From assembly GCA_019418525.1 (NCBI GenBank), contig DYBS01000073.1, positions 1-9,554 on the forward strand: DNA of 9,554 bases, written 5' to 3'. Position 1 is the first letter of the stretch. Every line of letters starts with the position of its first letter. Positions 1 to 5,247 of this stretch are shown piece by piece. The notes below the pieces were generated by a model, which saw only the letters and a program-made list of their open reading frames with translations, was not told where the DNA came from and ran no database searches. This DNA comes from Clostridiales bacterium (GTDB lineage Bacteria > Bacillota > Clostridia > Oscillospirales > Oscillospiraceae). A program made the position numbers and the translations under genes.

Positions 1-13
1 TGGAGGGGAGTGG

Positions 14-38
14 AGAGGGGAACGAGAAGTTCCCCTTT
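14..38 (+). terminator. Possible weak terminator hairpin
   Basis: A 7-bp GC-rich stem (GGGGAAC at 17-23, GTTCCCC at 29-35) with a GAGAA loop is flanked by extra A-T and G-T pairs. It is followed by TTT and then an interrupted pyrimidine-rich stretch reaching about position 51. It may be the first of two tandem terminators for a gene left of the window. The broken T-tract makes this uncertain. Confidence 0.35.
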
Positions 39-52
39 CCGCCTTTTCTTTC

Positions 53-82
53 CCCGATTTCTTTTCGCGAAAAGAAATCGGG
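53..82. repeat. 30-bp perfect palindrome, first half of a double-hairpin element
   Basis: Positions 53-67 are exactly complementary to 68-82, with the centre between 67 and 68 (core TTTTCGCGAAAA). As RNA or single-stranded DNA it would form a 13-bp stem with a CGCG loop. No T-run follows on either strand, so it is not a classical terminator. A second hairpin follows directly: CGGGCG at 79-84 pairs with CGCCCG at 99-104, with an inner TCC/GGA pairing. Two adjacent hairpins in an intergenic gap resemble a REP-like dispersed element, but copy number cannot be judged from one window. Confidence 0.6.
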
Positions 83-126
83 CGCTGTCCGCGCAGGACG
101 CCCGCCCGGCGAGGGCATCCCCCGGG

Positions 127-161
127 GACCCCCGACAGAAATTTTCTGCCGGGGGTCTTTT
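127..161 (+). terminator. Strong rho-independent terminator of an upstream gene
   Basis: The stem is GACCCCCG (127-134) paired with CGGGGGTC (150-157). After one A-C mismatch it continues with CAGAA/TTCTG, closed by a three-base loop. TTTT follows at 158-161. This is a standard intrinsic terminator reading rightwards, so it should end a plus-strand transcript that starts outside the window. It also insulates the sigma-factor operon, whose candidate promoter begins three bases later. Confidence 0.75.
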
Positions 162-163
162 CC

Positions 164-194
164 TGTCACAAACCGGAGAGGACCTGCGTTATAA
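164..194 (+). promoter_or_regulatory. Candidate ECF-type promoter of the sigma operon
   Basis: TGTCAC at 164-169 and CGTT at 187-190 (within CGTTATAA) are separated by 17 bp. This matches the general form of ECF-sigma promoters, a TGwmAC-like -35 and a CGTm-like -10 about 16-17 bp apart. ECF genes commonly autoregulate, so this may be the sigma factor's own target. TATAAC at 190-195 could alternatively be a housekeeping -10, but no good TTGACA-like box sits upstream. Predicted transcription start is near 200, giving a leader of about 50 nt. Confidence 0.5.
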
Positions 195-198
195 CGGG

Positions 199-232
199 TG
201 AAACCGGGTTTCAAACCAGAAGAAACCAGAAG
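199..232 (+). repeat. Overlapping dyads and tandem 10-bp repeat in the sigma leader
   Basis: Positions 199-213 (TGAAACCGGGTTTCA) form a palindrome with perfect 7-bp arms around one base. GGTTTCAAACC at 207-217 is a second, overlapping palindrome. The unit AAACCAGAAG then occurs twice in tandem (213-222, 223-232), followed by AAAGGAAG, which contains the ribosome binding site of the sigma gene. The single GGTTT (207-211) could thus pair with any of three AAACC copies (201, 213, 223). Confidence 0.6.
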
Positions 233-247
233 AAAGGAAGTGGTCCC

Positions 248-757
248 ATGGACGTCCGGGCGCTGGACGCCTCCTTCACGGCGGGGGAGGAGGACGCCCT
301 CTCCCAAGTCATTGACCGCTACGGCCAACCCCTGCTGCGCTACTGCCACCACATCCTGTGCGACTACCACGAGGCCCAGGACGCGGTGCAGATCACCTTC
401 TGCAAGGCCTACACTCACCGCCGCCGCTTCCAGTCGGGCACCAACTTGTCCGCCTGGCTCTACCGCCTGGCCTACACCACCTGCGTGGATCTGCTGCGGC
501 GGAGAAAGAAACAGCTCTTTGTCCCGCCCGCCGCCCCGGCGGAGGACCCGGACTACATCGGCCCGGAGCTGCGGAAGGCCCTTCTCGCCCTGACGGCGGA
601 GGAGCGGGCCCTGGTCTTTGGACGGGTGATGGAGGAGCGCAGCTATGAGGAGCTCTCCCAGATGCTGGGCAAGAGCGCGGCCACCTTACGCAAACGCTAC
701 GAGCGGGCCCGGGGCAAGCTGGCCCGCCTGCTCACCGAACAGGAGGGATCACGATGA
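248..757 (+). CDS. ECF-type RNA polymerase sigma factor
   Basis: 169-residue sigma-70 family protein of the two-domain extracytoplasmic-function type, which directs RNA polymerase to a small stress or envelope regulon. Sigma-2 spans about residues 23-88. The core-binding helix carries DAVQITFCKAY (45-55), and the -10-recognition helix carries NLSAWLYRLAYTTCVDLLRRR (66-86), the typical ECF W/Y-R-hydrophobic-A pattern followed by a basic patch. Sigma-4 spans about 108-163, with a helix-turn-helix at about 130-155 (SYEELSQMLGKSAATLRKRYERA) for -35 recognition. No sigma-3 or extra C-terminal domain is seen. The start is supported by AAAGGAAG at 233-240, about 8 bases before the ATG. The stop overlaps the next gene's start (ATGA, 754-757), so the two are translationally coupled, as usual for an ECF factor and its regulator. 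The exact ECF group and signal are unknown. Confidence 0.93.
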   Translation: MDVRALDASFTAGEEDALSQVIDRYGQPLLRYCHHILCDYHEAQDAVQITFCKAYTHRRRFQSGTNLSAWLYRLAYTTCVDLLRRRKKQLFVPPAAPAEDPDYIGPELRKALLALTAEERALVFGRVMEERSYEELSQMLGKSAATLRKRYERARGKLARLLTEQEGSR

Positions 758-2118
758 AACGAACCCCCGAGGAGGAGCGCATTTATCAGGCGCTCTCCAC
801 CGTTGAAACCCCCGAAGCCCCCCTGGAGGAGGGGGTCCGCGCCCGGCTGGAGTGCCGGGAGCGGCATAACCGGCCCTATTTCCGCATGGCCGTGGCGGCG
901 GCCTGCCTGGTGGTCATGCTGGGCGCGGTGGTGGGTGCCGCCGGGCTCAGCGGCGCCTGGCAGTATTTCTTCCCCAGCGTGCCGGAAAACGCCGTCACCC
1001 AGGTGGGCGTCTCCCAGACCAGCGGGGATTACACCCTCACCGTGGAGGATGCGGTGGCGGACGACACCGGCGCGCTGCTTCTCCTGTCCCTCACCCGGAC
1101 CGACGGGGCGGAGCTCGACCCGAACCTCCAGCTGGGCGGCGGCAGCCCGGTGGTGAATCCGGCTCTGCTGCTGGACGGGGAAGCGGTGGAGTCCGGCGGT
1201 GGCGTGGTGGAGCAGACCCTGTCCGGGGACGGCAAGACCCTGTATCTCGTCTATGAGGCCACCAATACCAGCGAGCGTCTGAGCGGCAAGACCGTCACTT
1301 TCATGGTGCCCGCCCTCTCCGACGGCGTGGAGACCCAGCAGACCACCGTGTCTCTGGCAGCGCTGGCGGATGTGGCGGTGGCAGAGAGCCAGGAGAATAT
1401 CTACACCTGGGGCCAGACCCTCTCGCAGGAGGACTGCCGGATAGAGCTCCCGGCGGCCGGTACCTTTGTCGGCGGCGCGCTCCGGGGCGCGCTGGAGACC
1501 GAGGAGGGCCTGATCCTGGCCATTGAGAGCGGGGAGCAGCGGGGCGAGGACATGTACTGTCTGGGAGCCCGGTCCTCCGCCCTGGTGGACACCCGCACCG
1601 GAACGCGCTACGAGTTCGCGGGCTTCACCTCCACCAAACTGGACGACGGGACCTTTGTGATGCTCCACAGCTACCAGGATTGCCCCCTGACGGCGGCGGA
1701 CCTGCCCTGGCTGGAGCTGGAGCTGAGCTACCCCATCAGCCATCTGGCCACGGAGAAGCCCTTTGAACTCTCCTTCCAGGTGGACACCAGCGCCGCCCGC
1801 ACCATCCCGCTGGAGACCACCGAGATCCTGGGCACCGTCTGCCCGCTGCGCGAGCTGCGCCTCTCGGCCCGGGAGATCGCCCTGGATGTGGAGGGGAACG
1901 ACCTGGAGCCCTACACCTTCCTCTATGAGGGCGACGCGGCCAGCATGGAGCTGACCTGGGAGGACGGCACCACCCTGACGGTGCCCTGTAACGGCGGCAT
2001 GGTCAACGATGGGGTGTGTACCTTCTGGTATGCCCCCGACCTGAGCACCCGGTCCTTCCTGGACCCTGAGGGCATCGTGTCGGTGACCATCGGGGATGTG
2101 ACCCTGGATCTCTCGTAA
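754..2118 (+). CDS. DUF4179-type membrane protein, probable anti-sigma regulator
   Basis: 454-residue protein with a type II-like layout. A charged cytoplasmic N-terminus (1-43) precedes one membrane helix (about 44-66, rich in A, V, L and G) and the WQYFFPS segment seen after the helix in DUF4179 proteins. A large extracellular part (about 75-454) of predicted beta-rich character follows. The proximal ectodomain (about 85-190, DYTLTVEDAVADDTGALLLL) fits DUF4179, while the distal part looks Ig-like and is less certain. No zinc-binding HxxxCxxC anti-sigma motif is present. The cytoplasmic stretch has one Cys (C34) and would have to bind the sigma factor another way. The ectodomain has six cysteines (228, 269, 310, 363, 412, 422), enough for three disulfides. 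The start has AGGAGG at 741-746 and overlaps the sigma stop by ATGA. The anti-sigma role is inferred from gene order and topology. It could instead be a sensor or effector of the regulon. Confidence 0.82.
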   Translation: MKRTPEEERIYQALSTVETPEAPLEEGVRARLECRERHNRPYFRMAVAAACLVVMLGAVVGAAGLSGAWQYFFPSVPENAVTQVGVSQTSGDYTLTVEDAVADDTGALLLLSLTRTDGAELDPNLQLGGGSPVVNPALLLDGEAVESGGGVVEQTLSGDGKTLYLVYEATNTSERLSGKTVTFMVPALSDGVETQQTTVSLAALADVAVAESQENIYTWGQTLSQEDCRIELPAAGTFVGGALRGALETEEGLILAIESGEQRGEDMYCLGARSSALVDTRTGTRYEFAGFTSTKLDDGTFVMLHSYQDCPLTAADLPWLELELSYPISHLATEKPFELSFQVDTSAARTIPLETTEILGTVCPLRELRLSAREIALDVEGNDLEPYTFLYEGDAASMELTWEDGTTLTVPCNGGMVNDGVCTFWYAPDLSTRSFLDPEGIVSVTIGDVTLDLS

Positions 2119-2150
2119 CCTCTAATCAAATAATTAAAGTTGGTCAAAAT

Positions 2151-2186
2151 GAGGAGCGCCCCCCGGATGTTCGGGGGGCGCTCCTC
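2151..2186. terminator. 15-bp stem-loop between convergent genes
   Basis: Positions 2151-2165 pair perfectly with 2172-2186 around the loop GATGTT. The stem lies 33 bp after the DUF4179 stop and 33 bp after the nucleotidase stop on the other strand. Reading leftwards it is followed by ATTTTG, a short T-run, so it better serves the minus-strand gene. Reading rightwards no T-run follows. It probably works as a shared bidirectional terminator. Confidence 0.7.
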
Positions 2187-2218
2187 TGCTGCAAGAAGGA
2201 AGAAAACCAAATGACAAT

Positions 2219-4378
2219 TTACTTGGTGGTGATATTCAGGGCGCCGTCGGCCACGGCGGTGACGCCCAACAGGGTCTGCACCGCGTCGGCGGACAGGTAG
2301 TAGTTGCCCGCGGCCAGGGCGGCATCGGCCTCCACGGCGGAGCCATCCACCTGGGCGGTGAAGGTGGCCCCGGCGGCGTCGCTGCCGGTGTAGGCGGTGA
2401 GAGCGGAGCCGGTGTAGGCGGTGCCGGTGGTAATGACCACCTGGCCGTCCCAGCCCACCTCGAACTGAGCGTCAGTGCCGGCCAGAGCCACGGCCAGATC
2501 ACGCAGGCCGTAGTAGGTCACATCGCCCACGGTGACGGTGGCGACTGCCTTGGGGGCGCCGTCCACCAGGACGGAGGCGTTCTCCTTGGCCTGAGCCACC
2601 AGGGCGTCATAGTCGGCCAGGTTGTAGCTCTCGGCGTAGGGGGTGGGCAACAGACCGGCGTTGACATAGCCGATGAGCTCAGCGCGGCGGGGATCCTCCT
2701 CATTCAGGTCCACGCCCACGATCTTCCAGTTGTTGTCCACAGTGGGGGCCACGGGGGAGTGCTCGGCGAAGTAGGCCACGATCATGTCGCGGATGGAGTT
2801 GGAGGACTCCCACTCCTTGGTGCCGGAGATCAGGTTCTGGCCCTTCAGGGCGGAGGAGTAGCGGTAGTTGTTCACGGCCAGGGTGAGGGTCTGGTCGTCC
2901 TGCAGGGGCTCGCCCTGGAACATGACGTTCTTGATGCGCTGGCCCTTGGGCTGGGACAGGTCGATCTCATAGTCCACACCGGCGAACATGTCGTAGAGGT
3001 AGTCGGGGTACTCGGAGTCGAAGGAGATGTTGATGTCCCCCTCCTTCCACTGGTTGTAGCACTCGGCGGACCACTCCATATAGGCCTTCAGCTCCGCGCC
3101 GGTGACCTCCACGCGGTAGAGGGTGTTGTCGAACTTGTAGATGTCGAAGATGTTGCCGTAGTTGATGTCACCGGCGGGCAGATCGCTGGTGTTCTTGAAG
3201 AGGGCGGCGGCGGAGACGTCGGCGCCGGAATTTTCCAGCTGGATCTGGTTGATCAGGTCCATGACGGCGGTGTCCATCAGACGGCCGGCGGGAATACCCT
3301 TGATCTCATCCTCGGGCTGGAACTTGGCGGTGGTGGTGCCCAGCGGGGGCAGGGGCTCGCCGCTCTCGTCGGTGCCGCCGGCGATGTAGTCGATGGTCTT
3401 CTGATGGGCCTCAGCCACCAGAGGGATCTCCCGGATCTCCTGGCTGGGGGTCACATCGGTCATGTCCACCACGTCCACGGTGGAGTCGACCACGTTGTTA
3501 TCCTTGTCCAGGGTCAGGTCGAAGCGGGCGATGTCCCGGCCGCCGTTGCGCACGCCGCCGATGACGGTGGTGCCCTGCTTCTCATTGACTACCACGTGGT
3601 TGTGGGCCACCTGGAGCACGTCAATCTCCGGATTGTCGTCCAGGATCTTCTGGGCGGAGTCGGAGCCGCCCTCCTCGTCGAACTCGGCGTACATGCCCAT
3701 GTGGGCGGAGACCACGATCACGTCGGCCTGATCGCCGATGGCGTCAATGGCCTTGCCCACGGCGGTGTTGGCGGCCTCAAAGGTGGCGCCCTCGATGCCC
3801 TCCTTGCCGCCGTCCCAGATGGGCACGTCGGGGGTGACCACGCCGATGATGGCCACCTTCACGCCATCTTTCTCCACGATGGTCCAGCCCGCGCCGGTGA
3901 CGTAGTTGCCCTCAGCGTCGGTGACGTTGGCGGCCAGCACCGGGAAGTCGGCCTGGCCCAGGATGGTCTGCATGGTGGGGATGCCCCAGTTGAACTCGTG
4001 ATTGCCCAGGGTCATGGCGTCATAGCCCATGTAGTTCATGGCGGTAATGACGGGGTGGGGCTCCTCGGGGGTCTTGTTGTACAGGTCGTCGGTCATGATG
4101 GTGCCCTGGATGTCATCGCCGGCGTCGATGAGGATGGTGTTGGGGTTTTCCGCGCGCACCTGCTGGATGTAGGTGTACAGGCGGGCCATACCGTTGTTGG
4201 TGGATTCGGTGTTGTCTTCGTAGGAATAGCCCCAGATATTGCCGTGCATATCCGAGGTGCCCAGGATGGTGATGTGCTTCTCACCGGTCTCGGCGGCCAG
4301 AGCCGCGGGGACCAGAGAGACGAGCATGGCGGCGGTCATGGCGCCGGCCAGCAAGGTGCGCAGGTTCTTCCGTTTCAT
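2219..4378 (-). CDS. Secreted CpdB/YfkN-like metallophosphatase/5'-nucleotidase
   Basis: 719-residue exported enzyme of the calcineurin-like 5'-nucleotidase family, expected to hydrolyse extracellular nucleotides, possibly 2',3'-cyclic ones, for phosphate or nucleoside salvage. A Sec signal peptide covers residues 1-28 (MKRKN, hydrophobic core, ALA before AET). The metallophosphatase domain (about 35-300) shows the metal ligands in order: D43 and H45 (SDMHG), D88 (DAGDD), N126 and H127 (GNHE), H226 (SAHMG), and H259/H261 in AHNH, where most relatives have GHxH. The 5'-nucleotidase C-terminal domain (about 345-545) includes FDNTLYRVEVTGAELKAYME and GVDYEIDLSQPKGQRI, which resemble CpdB/YfkN more than UshA. 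The last 120 residues contain a copper-amine-oxidase-N1-like unit (TYYGLRDLAVALAG, then QFEVGWDG). No LPxTG motif or C-terminal membrane helix is seen. The start at 4378 is preferred over an in-frame ATG at 4504 because AAGGAG lies 8 bases upstream and the signal peptide begins there. Exact substrate is uncertain. Confidence 0.9.
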   Translation of the reverse strand: MKRKNLRTLLAGAMTAAMLVSLVPAALAAETGEKHITILGTSDMHGNIWGYSYEDNTESTNNGMARLYTYIQQVRAENPNTILIDAGDDIQGTIMTDDLYNKTPEEPHPVITAMNYMGYDAMTLGNHEFNWGIPTMQTILGQADFPVLAANVTDAEGNYVTGAGWTIVEKDGVKVAIIGVVTPDVPIWDGGKEGIEGATFEAANTAVGKAIDAIGDQADVIVVSAHMGMYAEFDEEGGSDSAQKILDDNPEIDVLQVAHNHVVVNEKQGTTVIGGVRNGGRDIARFDLTLDKDNNVVDSTVDVVDMTDVTPSQEIREIPLVAEAHQKTIDYIAGGTDESGEPLPPLGTTTAKFQPEDEIKGIPAGRLMDTAVMDLINQIQLENSGADVSAAALFKNTSDLPAGDINYGNIFDIYKFDNTLYRVEVTGAELKAYMEWSAECYNQWKEGDINISFDSEYPDYLYDMFAGVDYEIDLSQPKGQRIKNVMFQGEPLQDDQTLTLAVNNYRYSSALKGQNLISGTKEWESSNSIRDMIVAYFAEHSPVAPTVDNNWKIVGVDLNEEDPRRAELIGYVNAGLLPTPYAESYNLADYDALVAQAKENASVLVDGAPKAVATVTVGDVTYYGLRDLAVALAGTDAQFEVGWDGQVVITTGTAYTGSALTAYTGSDAAGATFTAQVDGSAVEADAALAAGNYYLSADAVQTLLGVTAVADGALNITTK

Positions 4379-4386
4379 TCCGTTCA

Positions 4387-4392
4387 CTCCTT
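4387..4392 (-). promoter_or_regulatory. Ribosome binding site fixing the nucleotidase start
   Basis: AAGGAG on the minus strand lies 8 bases before the ATG at 4378. It decides against the upstream in-frame ATG at 4504, whose extra 42 residues would hide the signal peptide. Confidence 0.8.
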
Positions 4393-4442
4393 GTCGTTGG
4401 GTGGAAGGGATGTGGAAAGCCCGGAGGGCATAATTCCACTCG

Positions 4443-4471
4443 ATATAATGAGAGTACCACAATTTCCACAA
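4443..4471 (-). promoter_or_regulatory. Possible promoter of the nucleotidase gene
   Basis: On the minus strand TTGTGG (4471-4466) and TTATAT (4448-4443) are 17 bp apart within an AT-rich stretch. This would give a leader of about 60 nt. Both boxes deviate from consensus. Because no clear terminator follows tetR, the gene could also be read from the tetR promoter. Confidence 0.4.
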
Positions 4472-4558
4472 AAAGTACAGTGTAAACGGCGAGATTTGAA
4501 ACAATTTTTACAAAGTCTATACACGGGGACCAGGGACTGGAACAGCTGGAGGCTTTGC

Positions 4559-5098
4559 TCAGTCCCCCCGATAGAGGACTTTGACCGCGTCGGAGATGCG
4601 GCAGATGGCGGGGAGGATGGTATTGATGCCGTAATGCCGGTTCTCCATAAAGGCGTGGTAGGAGCCGTAGATGCAGTAGCTCAGCATAATATTGGTGTCC
4701 AGGTCATCCTTCCACTGGGGGTACTTCTCATACAGGCGCTGGCGGATGCTCTCTTCAATGAGCTTGACCAGGTGGGGGCGCTGCTCGCCGGAAAAGACCA
4801 CGTCGATGCGTTCTTTCTGGGCCAGATAGGCGTCGGTCAGCTCCCGGATGGCCTGGGAGGGCTGAAAGACCAGATTCTCCGGCTTCTGGATGTGGGCGAT
4901 AACCGAGGAGACAATGTCCCGCTCCACCGTGTCGGACAGGTCGTAGATATCGTGAAAGTGGAGGTAGAAGGTGGCCTTGTTGATCTCGGCCCGGGCGGCC
5001 AGATCCTTGATGGTGATGCGCTCCAGAGGCTTCTGGGCCCGCAGCTCCAGAAAGGCGGTGACGATGTGGCGGCGGGTACGGGTGACGCGTAAGTCCAT
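4559..5098 (-). CDS. TetR/AcrR-family transcriptional regulator
   Basis: 179-residue one-component repressor-type regulator. The N-terminal TetR DNA-binding domain occupies about residues 6-52, with the signature ITIKDLAARAEINKATFYLHF (28-48), where the second helix-turn-helix ends in the characteristic FYxHF. The C-terminal part (about 75-178) is all-helical and should bind the ligand and form the dimer. It is short and resembles the TetR_C_8/DhaS-like group, and the ligand cannot be read from it. The start is supported by AAAGGAG (5112-5106), 7 bases before the ATG. The gene is divergent from glgB, with 149 bp between the starts, and lies 180 bp upstream of the nucleotidase gene on the same strand. 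A 25-bp dyad in the divergent gap is its likely operator, so autoregulation is expected. Control of glgB or the nucleotidase is possible but not shown. Confidence 0.92.
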   Translation of the reverse strand: MDLRVTRTRRHIVTAFLELRAQKPLERITIKDLAARAEINKATFYLHFHDIYDLSDTVERDIVSSVIAHIQKPENLVFQPSQAIRELTDAYLAQKERIDVVFSGEQRPHLVKLIEESIRQRLYEKYPQWKDDLDTNIMLSYCIYGSYHAFMENRHYGINTILPAICRISDAVKVLYRGD

Positions 5099-5180
5099 AG
5101 CGGGACTCCTTTCTCGGCGTTTCTTATAAAATATCGTCTATACGGCGGCGAGAGGAAAAACGACGCTGGGGGAAGCGTGA

Positions 5181-5205
5181 CGTCTATTCTATAATATAGT
5201 AGACG
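5181..5205. promoter_or_regulatory. 25-bp dyad, candidate TetR operator over divergent -10 boxes
   Basis: The arms begin CGTCTA at 5181 and end TAGACG at 5205. Of the 12 symmetric pairs around base 5193, 10 match. Length and symmetry fit a TetR-dimer operator. The dyad contains TATAAT (5190-5195) on the plus strand towards glgB. On the minus strand it contains TATTAT (5196-5191), 17 bp after TTGCGT (5219-5214), towards tetR. An extra half-site CGTCTAT lies at 5135-5141, inside the tetR leader. A bound dimer would block both promoters. Confidence 0.6.
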
Positions 5206-5247
5206 GATAAACAACGCAAGTTGATTTTTTAAAGGACGATGAATGGC

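Noticed and set aside
10..201. 63-codon frame in the leading intergenic region
   Set aside because: It runs through two hairpins, a 30-bp palindrome and a strong terminator, and has no convincing ribosome site or domain.
697..1743. 348-codon minus-strand frame opposite the DUF4179 gene
   Set aside because: Its translation is G/H/Q-rich with no recognisable domain, while the plus-strand gene has coherent topology, a ribosome site and operon linkage.
4533..4566. GGGACTG/CAGTCCC inverted repeat at the end of tetR, considered as its terminator
   Set aside because: The loop is long (20 bases), the stem overlaps the stop codon, and no T-run follows on the minus strand, so intrinsic termination is not supported.
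2759..5092. 777-codon open frame on the plus strand
   Set aside because: It is antisense to the nucleotidase and tetR genes, spans the intergenic gap between them, and its translation is low-complexity V/G/D/H-rich. It arises from GC-biased third positions in the real genes.
5212..5230. Hairpin CAAC-GCAA-GTTG followed by a T-run, before glgB
   Set aside because: The stem has only 4 bp and is too weak to act as an attenuator. It probably reflects the AT-rich promoter region.
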